DNA of 64,000 bases from Aminobacter carboxidus (GTDB taxonomy: Bacteria > Pseudomonadota > Alphaproteobacteria > Rhizobiales > Rhizobiaceae), in NCBI RefSeq assembly GCF_014863355.1, contig NZ_JACZEP010000002.1, positions 1 through 64,000 of the forward strand. Direction: 5' to 3'. Below are positions 9,454-17,985 of the stretch, piece by piece. The stretch's first letter is position 1, and every line of letters begins with the position of its first letter. Made by a program: the position numbers and the translations under genes. The notes under the pieces were generated by a model. The model did not search any database. It was not told the DNA's origin and saw nothing but the letters and a program-made list of their open reading frames with translations.

Positions 9454-10496
9454 GCGCCCTTTCGGTCATGCGGGTGGCGGTCATGCTGTTGGCCGTCATG
9501 CAGGTGGCAGGCGACGCGCGACAGACCGACCTGCAACAGCGCCGGCAGGTCCTTGTCGCAGCGCTCGAAGCGCTGGTCGCAGCGCGGATGGAACGGGCAA
9601 CCGTTCGGCCGCGCCAAGGGCGGCGGCGGCGCGCCCGGGATGGCGTAAAGCGTATTGAGATCCTGGTCGATGCGCGGTACCGCCTTGATCAGCCCTTGCG
9701 TGTAGGGATGGCTCGGCTTGGCAAAGACGCTCGCAACCTCGCCGTCCTCGACGATGCGGCCCGAATACATGACCATGACGCGCTCGGCGAAGCCGGCGAC
9801 GACGCCGAGGTCGTGGGTGATGAACAGCACCGCCAACCCGCGCCGCGCCGAGACATCGTCGAGCAGGTCGAGCACCTGGTCCTGAACGCGCACGTCGAGC
9901 GCGGTCGTCGGCTCGTCGGCGATCAGCAGGCGCGGCTCGCCGACCAGCGCCATGGCGAGCACGACACGCTGGCGCATGCCGCCGGAGAATTCATGCGGAT
10001 AGGCATCGAGGCGTTCGGCGGCACGGTCGACGCCGAGTTCGTCGAGCACGGCCAGCGCCCGCTTGCGTGCCTCGGCCTTGCCGACGCCGCGGATGCGCAG
10101 CGTCTCGGCGACCTGGTCGCCGATGGTCATCAGCGGGTCGAGGAAACTCATCGGGTCCTGGAAGACCATGGCGATGGAGCTGCCGCGCAGCCTGCCCATG
10201 TCGCGGTCGGACAGCTTGAGCAGGTCGGTGCCGTCGAAGTCGACCCGGCCGGAGAGCCTGGCAAGGCGGTCGAGCCGCATCAACGCACGCGCCGTCAGCG
10301 ACTTGCCCGAGCCGGACTCGCCGACAAGTGCGACGCGCTCGCCGACGCCGATGCTGAAGTCGACGCCGTCGACGATGCGCACACTCGATCCGCTGCGGCC
10401 GAGCGGCATGTCGACGGTGAGCTTGTCGACGGTGACGAGCGGCTGCCGAAGCGGGGTGACTGCGGATTGGTCTGGCATTGGGTGCACGGTCCTCAT
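9450..10496 (-). CDS. ABC importer ATPase, Dpp/Opp D-type
   Basis: A 348-residue ATPase with Walker A GESGSGKS, signature [15 protein letters not shown] and Walker [13 protein letters not shown]. It also has the C-terminal oligopeptide-class extension with cysteines ([20 protein letters not shown]), which in DppD-type subunits often binds an iron-sulfur cluster. An alternative start six codons in is possible; both give the full ATPase core. The stop codon of the permease gene lies one base before the chosen start, so the genes are coupled. Confidence 0.92.
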   Translation of the reverse strand: MRTVHPMPDQSAVTPLRQPLVTVDKLTVDMPLGRSGSSVRIVDGVDFSIGVGERVALVGESGSGKSLTARALMRLDRLARLSGRVDFDGTDLLKLSDRDMGRLRGSSIAMVFQDPMSFLDPLMTIGDQVAETLRIRGVGKAEARKRALAVLDELGVDRAAERLDAYPHEFSGGMRQRVVLAMALVGEPRLLIADEPTTALDVRVQDQVLDLLDDVSARRGLAVLFITHDLGVVAGFAERVMVMYSGRIVEDGEVASVFAKPSHPYTQGLIKAVPRIDQDLNTLYAIPGAPPPPLARPNGCPFHPRCDQRFERCDKDLPALLQVGLSRVACHLHDGQQHDRHPHDRKGA

Positions 10497-10497
10497 C

Positions 10498-11349
10498 TCA
10501 GTTGCCCCTCAAGGACGGGTCGCGGCGGACCTGGATGATGTCGCCGAGCAGGCCGAAGGCGATCGAGGTGATGGCAACGGCGGCACCTGGGGCGACGACG
10601 GTCCACCAGGCGGTCGAGACATAGCCACGGGCGGCAGCGATGGTGGCGCCCCACTCGGCACTCGGCGGCTGGGCGCCGACGCCGATGAAGGACAGGCTGG
10701 CCAGCACCAGAACGGTGGTGCCGATGTCGCCGGCCCACTTGACGATCAAGACGTCGAGCGAATTGGGCAGCACATGCTTGGTCATCAGCCGCCACTTCGA
10801 CACACCGAGCACCTGGGCACCGGCGACGAAGGGCTGTTCCATCGTCTGGCGCATGATCCCGCGCAGCATGCGGGCGGTGATCGGCCAGCCGGTGATGGCC
10901 ATGGCGATGATCGCCGAGCGCAGGCTGGCGCCCATGGCGGCAGCGAAGCCAAGCGCCACGATCATGCCGGGCAGTGCCAGGCCGATGTCGGTGATGCGCA
11001 TCAGCCCTTCGTCGAGCCAGCGCGGACCGGCAGCGGCCACGGTGGCAAGCGTGACACCGATCAGCGAATAGAGCGTCACCACCAGGAAGGCTGAGAGCAG
11101 CGTCGTCTGGGCGCCGACGATGAGGCGCCAAAACACGTCGCGGCCCTGGTCGTCGGTGCCGAACCAGTTGGCGGCACTCGGCGGCATCAGCGAGTTGGCT
11201 ATGTCGGAGTTGTAGATGCTGTCGGGCGCGAGGAACGGTCCGCAAACGGCGATCGCCAAAAGGGCGATGACAAGGGAGAAGACAAAGATCTCAAAGGCGC
11301 TGAAGCCTTCCTTGCGGCGGGAAGTCGCCGGCTGGGCGATGGCGGTCAT
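10498..11349 (-). CDS. ABC importer permease, DppC-type
   Basis: A 283-residue inner-membrane permease with the N-terminal segment FVFSLVIALLAIAVCGPFLA typical of DppC/OppC. Further hydrophobic helices follow, and the cytoplasmic coupling (EAA) loop appears as GVSKWRLMTKHVLPNSLDVL. It forms the channel with the DppB-type partner, whose reading frame it overlaps by four bases (ATGA). The substrate class is short peptides or similar small polar compounds. Confidence 0.92.
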   Translation of the reverse strand: MTAIAQPATSRRKEGFSAFEIFVFSLVIALLAIAVCGPFLAPDSIYNSDIANSLMPPSAANWFGTDDQGRDVFWRLIVGAQTTLLSAFLVVTLYSLIGVTLATVAAAGPRWLDEGLMRITDIGLALPGMIVALGFAAAMGASLRSAIIAMAITGWPITARMLRGIMRQTMEQPFVAGAQVLGVSKWRLMTKHVLPNSLDVLIVKWAGDIGTTVLVLASLSFIGVGAQPPSAEWGATIAAARGYVSTAWWTVVAPGAAVAITSIAFGLLGDIIQVRRDPSLRGN

Positions 11350-12389
11350 TGGCCTTGGCTCCCCAGTTGTGCGGCGCGGATGCGCGGGTCGACCAGAAGC
11401 TGGAGGATGTCGACGATCAAGTTGACGAGGCAGACGACGGTGCCGATGAACATCACCGAGCCCAGCACCGCGAAGGCGTCCTTTTGGGCAACGGCGTTGA
11501 ACATGTAGGCGCCGATGCCCTGGCGGGCGAAGACGGTTTCGACCAGCACGGCCGAGCCGATCATGGCGCCGGCCTGGGCGCCCGAAAGGGTCAGCACCGG
11601 GTTGAGGCTGTTCGGCAAAGCATGACGCACCAGCATGTGGCGGGCGGTCGCGCCCTTGGCGCGCACGGCCATGATGAAGTCCGAGCGCAGCACGCCAAGC
11701 AAGGCGGCCCGCAGCGTGCGGAAGATCTGGGTGGCAAACAGTGCCGCCAGCACCGCCGCCGGCAGGATGATGTGGTGCAGCGTGTCGAAGAAGCCTGCAA
11801 AATTGCCAGCTATCAGCGCATCCAGCGTCGGCGCGCCAGTGACGACGGGCGAGTTCATGCCATAGCCCTGCTGGCCCGAGATAGGCACCACTCGCCAGAC
11901 GCTGCCGAGCACATATTGCAGCACCAGCGCCAGCCAGAAGGCAGGCATGCCGCCGAGCATGACGGCCGTGATGCGGCTGGTCGTATCGAAGACGCCACCC
12001 TGGCGATAGGCGGCAACGATGCCGGCAGGAATGGCGACCGCAAGGTTGAGCAGCATGGCGATGAAGACGAGTTCCAGCGTGCTGGGCAGGACCTTTTCGA
12101 GGTCGGCCAAAACAGGTTGAAGGGTGACGATCGAGGTGCCCAGGTCGCCGCGTAGGAGGCGACCCAGGAAGCTGAGATACTGCATGATGACAGGGGCATC
12201 GAGCCCCAGCCTTTCACGCACCGCCTCGATCTGGGCGGCGGAGGCGTCCGCGCCGGCGGCCATCTGGGCTTCGTCGCCGGGCATGAGCTTGATCATCAGG
12301 AAGACCAGCGAGGCCAGTCCCCAAAGGGTCAACAGGGTCAGACCCAGGCGGCGGCCCAGGAACCAGGAATAGGCGCGAAACGCGAGCAT
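11346..12389 (-). CDS. ABC importer permease, DppB-type
   Basis: A 347-residue permease with the N-terminal LGLTLLTLWGLASLVFLMIKLMPGD pattern (shortened here) diagnostic of DppB/OppB. It carries the usual long periplasmic loop, several membrane segments, and an EAA loop (AKGATARHMLVRHALPNSL). It lies 12 bases after the binding-protein gene and overlaps the DppC-type gene by four bases. Together with 8629-13979 it makes a complete five-component importer. Confidence 0.92.
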   Translation of the reverse strand: MLAFRAYSWFLGRRLGLTLLTLWGLASLVFLMIKLMPGDEAQMAAGADASAAQIEAVRERLGLDAPVIMQYLSFLGRLLRGDLGTSIVTLQPVLADLEKVLPSTLELVFIAMLLNLAVAIPAGIVAAYRQGGVFDTTSRITAVMLGGMPAFWLALVLQYVLGSVWRVVPISGQQGYGMNSPVVTGAPTLDALIAGNFAGFFDTLHHIILPAAVLAALFATQIFRTLRAALLGVLRSDFIMAVRAKGATARHMLVRHALPNSLNPVLTLSGAQAGAMIGSAVLVETVFARQGIGAYMFNAVAQKDAFAVLGSVMFIGTVVCLVNLIVDILQLLVDPRIRAAQLGSQGQ

Positions 12390-12401
12390 CTGAGACCTCG
12401 C

Positions 12402-13979
12402 TTACGGCTTGGCGAGCCGGAAGTCCGCCGGTTCGGCGGGTGTCGCGAGCATGCTGGCCTTGAGGTCTGCAAGCGTGCCGACACGGTAGGCGGCTGGCTT
12501 GTAGACACCATACATGTCGACCATCACGGAGTCATTGTCGAGGATGGTCTGGACCTGCTTGTAGAGGTCGCAACGCTTGGCGTCGTCGGCGGTGGCGAGT
12601 GCCTCGTCGAGCAGCTTGTCGACCTCCGGATTGGCATAACCGGTACGGTTGGTGCCGATCGCGTCCGACTTGTAACCCTTGACCAGCATGATGCCGGCAT
12701 CGGGGAACTGGGCGAAGTCCTCAAGCAACATCATCTGCGGGATCGAATTCGGATCCTTCAGGCTGGCGAGGTAGTTCGGGAAGGCGATCGGCTCGAGCTC
12801 GAGCTCGACGCCAATCTCGCGCAGGTTGGACTGGAACAGCGTCGCTTCCTGCTTCTGCAGCTCGAACACCGGCTGGAAGTTCATCTTGAGCTTCAGGTTG
12901 GCGGCGCCGGCTTCGGCGAGCATCGCCTTGGCAGCATCGAGATCGCGCTTCACCTCGGGCAACTCAGGACGGCAGTCGAGGCGGGCCGGCAGCGGGCCGT
13001 TGGCCACCTTGCCGTTGCCGCCGCGGATGCCGCGCAGACCACCGGCATAGTCGTAGACCATGCGCAGCGCCTTGCGCACCTTGGGGTCGGCGGTCGGGCC
13101 AACCTTGGTGTTGAACAGCACCTCCGTCTGGTAGCTGGTGTTGATCGGCACCACCTTCAGCGCGGGATCGGTGGCCATGGCGGCGGCGTCGCGGTCGGCG
13201 AAGCCGAAAGCAACGTCGATGTTGCCGGCACGCAGTTCATCGCGGCGCGTCGAGCTTTCATCGATGCGGCGGAAGACGATCGCTTCGGGACGGCCGGCCT
13301 CGGCGGCCCAGTAGCCTGGAAACAGATCGATCACCACGGCCTGCGACTGGTCGCCCAGCACATAGGCGCCGGACCCGGCGTCATGGCCCTGCAGCCAGCC
13401 CTGGCCGTCATCGGCGCCCTTGTTGGCTTCGACCAGCGCCGAATTGAGGATGTAAACCTTGCTCAGCGACGGCAGGAACAGCGTGTTCGGCTTGGACAGG
13501 TTGATGGTAAGGTGCGTGTCGTCGGTGACCGTCGTCGAGTCATAGCCATCGATCAGCGATGCGACGCCGGTGCCAATCCGCTTCAGGCGATCGAGCGTGT
13601 AGGCGACGTCCTTGGCGGTCAGCGCCGTGCCATCGTGGAACTTCACGTCGGGACGCAAGGTGAAGGTGATCGACTTGGCGTCGGCGCCATAGGCGTATTC
13701 GGCGGCAATCGAGCCGACCAGCTTGATATCGTCATAGGTCACCAGCGTGTCGTAGACGGCGCTGATGATGGTGTTGGTCTGGTTGTAGTCGGCGCGCAGC
13801 GGGTCGAGCGTGTTGATCTGGCCGCCGAGGCCAACGATGATCGTGTGCTCGCGGTCCGCCGCCAGGGCCGCCGAGCCGCCCAGGCCAACCGAGATCGCCA
13901 GCGCGGCGCCACCAACGGTCGCAAGAAACTGTCGCCGACTATGTGACAGAGACGAAAAGGCCGAGAAAAAAGCACGCAT
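12402..13979 (-). CDS. periplasmic solute-binding protein, family 5 (Dpp/Opp)
   Basis: A 525-residue binding protein. The N-terminus has a twin-arginine-like signal (SHSRRQFLATVGG followed by a hydrophobic stretch ending SAALAAD), so export is probably through Tat. The body has the family-5 start (TIIVGLGGQINTLDPLRADYNQT) and the conserved VKFHDGTALTAKDVAYTLDRL segment. The start at 13979 follows GGGAGCG at eight bases; an ATG five codons earlier has no such site. First gene of the operon 13979 to 7518. The upstream region carries inverted TGTATCC/GGATACA sites. The ligand is likely a peptide or a ureide-like compound given the neighbours. Confidence 0.9.
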   Translation of the reverse strand: MRAFFSAFSSLSHSRRQFLATVGGAALAISVGLGGSAALAADREHTIIVGLGGQINTLDPLRADYNQTNTIISAVYDTLVTYDDIKLVGSIAAEYAYGADAKSITFTLRPDVKFHDGTALTAKDVAYTLDRLKRIGTGVASLIDGYDSTTVTDDTHLTINLSKPNTLFLPSLSKVYILNSALVEANKGADDGQGWLQGHDAGSGAYVLGDQSQAVVIDLFPGYWAAEAGRPEAIVFRRIDESSTRRDELRAGNIDVAFGFADRDAAAMATDPALKVVPINTSYQTEVLFNTKVGPTADPKVRKALRMVYDYAGGLRGIRGGNGKVANGPLPARLDCRPELPEVKRDLDAAKAMLAEAGAANLKLKMNFQPVFELQKQEATLFQSNLREIGVELELEPIAFPNYLASLKDPNSIPQMMLLEDFAQFPDAGIMLVKGYKSDAIGTNRTGYANPEVDKLLDEALATADDAKRCDLYKQVQTILDNDSVMVDMYGVYKPAAYRVGTLADLKASMLATPAEPADFRLAKP

Positions 13980-14465
13980 GATTGTCGCTCCCATATGCTG
14001 AATTGACTCTGCCTTTTCGCAAAGGCGCTCCCATCACTTTTGTATCCGATTTTTCTCCCAGTGGATACATAAATGTTACGTAACGAGCGGCCACGTCAAG
14101 CGACAACGGACATCCCGACAAAGACACGCAAAAACAATGTGTTAATACCGCCGGCAAGCGAAGATGGCCATTCATCCGATGAAAACGATGATACGGATGG
14201 CAACCACGAAAGCGGATACGACGCAGCGCTGAACTTACAATTTCCGTTGCGACAGTTGGCAAGTTAGAAGGCAATCTGCCCACCTCTTGGGCAGAATTGC
14301 ATCCGACTTATGGATACAAACTTTACACCGCATATGATACAATGATACCAAGGATGGGCTGCAGGCGGGTCGCCTCTTCGATGAAAGCCTACGTCCTCAA
14401 GCCCCAAGCTACCGTCCAGTTGCGCGAGGGGCAGAAGCAAAGTCCGTCATTCCCAGAGGAATTCG
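13980..14465. promoter_or_regulatory. divergent control region with repeated TGGATACA/TGTATCC sites
   Basis: This gap of nearly 490 bases separates the importer operon and the racemase-family gene. TTTGTATCC (14038-14047) faces GTGGATACAT (14061-14070) as an inverted pair 59 bases upstream of the binding-protein start. On the other side TTATGGATACAAA (14308-14320) and ATGATACAATGATACC (14334-14349) lie upstream of the racemase gene. Similar sites occur at 17961 and 18996-19038. The middle part (about 14080-14290) holds no gene I can support. Confidence 0.6.
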
Positions 14466-15230
14466 ATGCGCCGCCTGCCTCGCCTGCTCGTCATCAACCC
14501 CAACACTTCGACCGGCGTCAGCCAGGTCATCGACGCACTCGTGCGCGAGGAGGTAGTGGGCGCCGCACAGGTGCAGACCGTCACGGCGAGCTTCGGCTTC
14601 AGCTACATCTCGACCCGCGTCGCGGTGTCGATCGCCGCGCATGCGGTGCTCGAGGCTGCAGCCAAGGCGATTGCCGAAGGGGCCAGGCCCGACGCGATCG
14701 TGCTTGCCTGCTTTGGTGACCCCGGCCGCGAGGCGCTGGCCGAGATGACCGGGCTGCCCGTTATCGGCTTTGCCGAAGCCGGACTGCTGACCGCCGCCGC
14801 ACTGCCGGGAACCTCGCTCGTTTCGACCAACGGCACGGTCTGGTGCGAGATGCTCAATGAACTGGTACTGAAGCTCGGCCTTGGTGACAAGATCGCCGGC
14901 ATCCGCTCCATCGAAGCGGTCGCCGACGATGCACGATCCATCGCCAGCTTCCTGGTGAAGGAGGCCAAGGCACTCAGGGCTGAGCGTATCGTCCTGGGTG
15001 GAGCCGGACTGATCCCTGTTTTGCCCGAGGTCATCGCGACCGCGGACGTTCAAATTCTCGACCCCCACCGCATCGCCATCGGCAAGGCGCTGCGGCTGGC
15101 AGCAAATCGGCGGCCAGCGGCCCCGATTGTGCCCGCAGCCGCGACGGAAACCTTCGGCCTGTCGCCCTTCCTGGCGCAGGCGTTGGGTGAACCGGCGCCT
15201 GAGCTCCAGCGCTGCGACGGCGGGCGCTGA
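14466..15230 (+). CDS. Asp/Glu/hydantoin racemase superfamily protein
   Basis: A 254-residue protein beginning LLVINPNTSTGVSQVI, the hallmark of the hydantoin/allantoin racemase branch. The first catalytic cysteine is present (C82 in VLACFGDPG). The second, normally in a VLGCAG motif, is replaced: residues 177-181 read LGGAG, with G179 where the cysteine belongs. A two-base racemase mechanism is thus doubtful, and the protein may be a decarboxylase-like, isomerase or one-sided variant. The start follows AGAGGA. It lies upstream of the GntR gene and opposite the importer operon. The neighbouring allantoinase-like and hydantoinase genes support a ureide/hydantoin role. Confidence 0.85.
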   Translation: MRRLPRLLVINPNTSTGVSQVIDALVREEVVGAAQVQTVTASFGFSYISTRVAVSIAAHAVLEAAAKAIAEGARPDAIVLACFGDPGREALAEMTGLPVIGFAEAGLLTAAALPGTSLVSTNGTVWCEMLNELVLKLGLGDKIAGIRSIEAVADDARSIASFLVKEAKALRAERIVLGGAGLIPVLPEVIATADVQILDPHRIAIGKALRLAANRRPAAPIVPAAATETFGLSPFLAQALGEPAPELQRCDGGR

Positions 15231-15531
15231 TCGGCTAAAACCGGCTCATTTTCAAATCGTATTCAAAAGACCTTACGATTGCGCGCAATAGTTTTCGCTA
15301 TTGTATTAGAAAACATGTGCTAGAGTGGCCGCAATGCAAACAAGGCGCCTGCGCCGGCTTGCAGCGGAGGAAATCGGCGGCTATGGCACGCCGGCTGCAT
15401 CGTACGATACCGGCTAATATAAAACGAACAACGAAGCAAGGCTTGCATTCCACTTGTCTTCCGCCGTGCGCCGATGCATCTGAGACGTAGCATTGTTACG
15501 CGCTGCCTGTACAACACTGGCTGGTGAGGGA
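15231..15531. promoter_or_regulatory. control region upstream of the GntR regulator
   Basis: About 300 bases with no supported gene. Weaker relatives of the shared site are visible: AATCGTATTCAA (15256-15267), TATTGTATTAG (15299-15309) and CGTACGATACC (15402-15412). An A/T-rich stretch at 15285-15315 is a plausible promoter. This layout would fit autoregulation of the GntR gene, but the matches are poorer than those at 14038 or 19030. Confidence 0.4.
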
Positions 15532-16242
15532 ATGGCGAAAGCTGCGAATACTGATCTCGACGAGAAAGCCGGTTCGAAGATCGATGCGATCTACCAGGCT
15601 CTGTTCAGGGCCATTCTGGCGCGCGAACTGACGCCTGGCACAAAACTCAGCGAAGAGTCGATCGGCGCGCTGTTTTCTGTCAGCCGCACCATCGTGCGCG
15701 CCGCGCTCAACCGCCTGCACACCGAATCACTCGTCGAGTTCCGGCAGAATCGCGGCGCCTTCGTCGCCAGCACGACGCCCGAAGAGGCGCGCCAGGTGTT
15801 CGAGGCGCGCAACGCCATCGAACGCGAGATCTTTTCCAAGCTGGCGTCCGTTGTCACCGACAAGCAGATCGGGATGCTGGAACAGCACCTCGAAAAGGAA
15901 CACAGCATCCGTCACGCTGGCGACCATACGGCGGCGATCGTGGCCTCGGGCGAATTCCACCTGCTCGCGGCCCAGATGGCCGGCAACGAGGTACTCGCCG
16001 GCTTCCTCAAATCGCTGATCTCGCGGACGTCACTGATCCTCGCCCAGCACAGCACGCACCAGGAAACCGACTGCAGCGTCGACGAACATGCGGCGATCCT
16101 GCAGGCACTGCGGGCGCGAGACCCCAAGGCCAGCGCCGATGCGATCATCGAGCACCTGCAGCAGGTGTTCGAGCAGGCAAATATCGGCCAGACCAAGCGG
16201 ACCAAGCGCAATCTCAGCGAGATTCTTTCCCGCTACGCCTGA
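15532..16242 (+). CDS. GntR-family regulator with FCD ligand domain
   Basis: A 236-residue FadR-type repressor. Residues about 14-78 are a winged helix (segments LTPGTKLSEESIGALFSVSR and LHTESLVEFRQNRGAFVAS). The rest is the helical FCD domain, which usually binds a small organic acid at a metal site. Start at 15532 is the first ATG with an upstream GGTGAGG; a TTG 13 codons earlier is less likely. It sits centrally among genes whose promoters carry GGATAC half-sites, so it is the natural candidate for that regulon. That assignment is inference. Confidence 0.88.
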   Translation: MAKAANTDLDEKAGSKIDAIYQALFRAILARELTPGTKLSEESIGALFSVSRTIVRAALNRLHTESLVEFRQNRGAFVASTTPEEARQVFEARNAIEREIFSKLASVVTDKQIGMLEQHLEKEHSIRHAGDHTAAIVASGEFHLLAAQMAGNEVLAGFLKSLISRTSLILAQHSTHQETDCSVDEHAAILQALRARDPKASADAIIEHLQQVFEQANIGQTKRTKRNLSEILSRYA

Positions 16243-16257
16243 AGCGAGGGCGGGACG

Positions 16258-16432
16258 TCGGTGCGTTCTTCGACGGGCTCCTCAGGATGAGGACCGTGGG
16301 TACGGCGCGCCCCACTGCCCCAATCTAGAAACTGCCCGGGCCAGGAAATAGCGCGGGGTGGACGGTTTCGGTGAGGCACAACGGCCCTCATCCTGAGGTA
16401 CCTGCCCATCGAACGAGCCTCGAAGGAGGCTC
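16258..16432. repeat. palindromic repeat between convergent genes
   Basis: The left arm (about 16261-16299, containing GTTCTTCGACGGGCTCCTCA and AGGATGAGG) is an imperfect inverted copy of the right arm (about 16383-16430, containing CCTCATCCTGAGGTACC and CGAACGAGCCTCGAAGGA). About 85 bases separate them. The CTCAGGATGAGG core is widespread between rhizobial genes. No coding content. Confidence 0.7.
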
Positions 16433-16449
16433 TCGCTATCGGCGCTAAC

Positions 16450-17856
16450 CTACGCCGCAAACCGGGCCTCGACCTGGATCTCCGCCAGCCGCTCGACCTC
16501 GCCATAGGTAACCGCCAGTTCGGTGTCGCGGTCGGTCTTGAGCCGCGCGCCCAGCGACGCCAGCAGCGAGGCGGTGGTGTAGTTTCGCACGACAAAGATG
16601 GCACCGAAGCCGAATTTCTCGACATAGGCGCCAAGCAATTCCAGCAACCGCTGCTGCTGTTCGGCGGTCATGGCGTCGAGGCCGTCAGCGTCCTTTTCAT
16701 CGGCGACGATCCTTGCCGCCTTGATGCGCGGATCAAGCGGCGTGTAGCCCTTCAGCACCTCGAACTTCTCGACCTCGCTCGCGGCGCGGAACTGGGTGCG
16801 CAGTGCAAAGAACAGGCCATAGGGGCTGTCGTTGACCTGGGCCAGCTCGCCGTCGAAGGCGCGTTCGGCCAAAAGCGTGCCATTGCGGAAGCACTGGCCG
16901 AAGGTCTCGACAAAGCCTGCCTTGTCCATCCTCGACGGCACCAGCTTCGGCTTCACGTAGGGATGTTCCTTGACCCAGTGGCGGGCAATGTCAATGCGCC
17001 GCGCGATCCAGACCTTGTCGTGGCTTTGCACATATTCGATGAAGCGCTTGAGCGCTGCGATCCGCCCGGCGCGACCGACGAGGCGGCAATGCAGGCCGAT
17101 CGAAAACATCTTTGGCCGTCCGGCGGCACCTTCGGCATGGAGATAGTCGAAGGTGTCCTTGAGATAGGCGAAGAACTGGTCGCCCGAATTGAAGCCATTG
17201 GGCGTGCCGAAGCGCATGTCGTTGGCTTCGAGCGTGTAGGGGATAATCAGTTGCTCCTTGCCCTGGTGCTCGCGCCAGTAAGGCAGGTCGTCGTCATAGG
17301 TGTCGGAGACATAATCGAAGCCGCCCTCCTCAGAGACCAGATCGACGGTGTTGACCGAGCAGCGGCCGGTGTACCAGCCGGTCGGGCGCTGGCCAGTGGC
17401 CAGCGTGTGGAGGCGGATCGCATCCTGAATCTGCGCGCACTCCTCCTCGGTCGGCATGTCCTTGTACTCGACCCATTTGTAGCCGTGGCTGGCGATCTCC
17501 CAATCGGCCTGTTGCATGGCGCGCAGTTGCTCGGGCGCGCGCATCAAGGCGGTGGCGACACCATAGACAGTGACCGGGACATCGAGGTCGGTGAACAGCC
17601 GGTGCAGCCGCCAGAAGCCGGCGCGGGCGCCGTATTCGTAGACCGACTCCATGTTCCAGTGGCGCTGCCCTGGCCATTGTGAAGCACCTGGGATTTCCGA
17701 CAGGAACGCCTCGCTGGCGGCATCGCCGTGCAGGATGTTGTTTTCGCCGCCCTCTTCGTAGTTGAGCACGAACTGCACGGCGACATTGGCGCCGCCCGGC
17801 CAGTTGGCGTGGGGCGGGTTCTCGCCGTAGCCACGCATGTCGCGGGGGTATCGCAT
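16450..17856 (-). CDS. PuuE-type allantoinase fused to OHCU-decarboxylase-like domain
   Basis: A 468-residue two-domain protein. Residues 1 to about 305 are a cofactor-independent PuuE allantoinase of the polysaccharide-deacetylase fold (N-terminus MRYPRDMRGYGENPPHANWP; EIASHGYKWVEY; GWYTGRCSVNT; IGLHCRLVGRAGR), which opens allantoin to allantoate. Residues about 310-468 resemble OHCU decarboxylase of the urate pathway (segments FVETFGQCFRNGTLLAERAF and LLGAYVEKFGFGAIFVVRNY). Where OHCU decarboxylases carry a catalytic His-Pro motif, I find only LKGYTPLDPR near residue 370. The second domain may therefore be inactive or altered. The start at 17856 follows AAGGAG. Downstream of the second TIM-barrel gene; a GTATCC site lies upstream. 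Confidence 0.88.
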   Translation of the reverse strand: MRYPRDMRGYGENPPHANWPGGANVAVQFVLNYEEGGENNILHGDAASEAFLSEIPGASQWPGQRHWNMESVYEYGARAGFWRLHRLFTDLDVPVTVYGVATALMRAPEQLRAMQQADWEIASHGYKWVEYKDMPTEEECAQIQDAIRLHTLATGQRPTGWYTGRCSVNTVDLVSEEGGFDYVSDTYDDDLPYWREHQGKEQLIIPYTLEANDMRFGTPNGFNSGDQFFAYLKDTFDYLHAEGAAGRPKMFSIGLHCRLVGRAGRIAALKRFIEYVQSHDKVWIARRIDIARHWVKEHPYVKPKLVPSRMDKAGFVETFGQCFRNGTLLAERAFDGELAQVNDSPYGLFFALRTQFRAASEVEKFEVLKGYTPLDPRIKAARIVADEKDADGLDAMTAEQQQRLLELLGAYVEKFGFGAIFVVRNYTTASLLASLGARLKTDRDTELAVTYGEVERLAEIQVEARFAA

Positions 17857-17956
17857 GAAGGTCTCCTTGGGTGCGCGGTCGCTTCCCGCGCGAATGACTG
17901 TGTGTTGACGTTCGACGCCGGCAAAATCCCGACGCTTCAAATGCGGCTCAGTGTAA

Positions 17957-17974
17957 AAATCGTATCCAATAATC
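17957..17974. promoter_or_regulatory. putative GGATAC-type site upstream of puuE-like gene
   Basis: AATCGTATCCAATAATCC lies about 105 bases upstream of the puuE-like start. Its GTATCCA core matches the sites at 14041 and the reverse complement of 14311 and 19029. It falls within the 129-base gap between this gene and its upstream neighbour, suggesting separate control of the two minus-strand genes. Confidence 0.45.
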
Positions 17975-17985
17975 CGGTGAGAAGG

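Noticed and set aside
14073-14283. possible small gene in the 486-base divergent region
   Set aside because: Short frames on both strands lack ribosome sites and overlap the operator sites.
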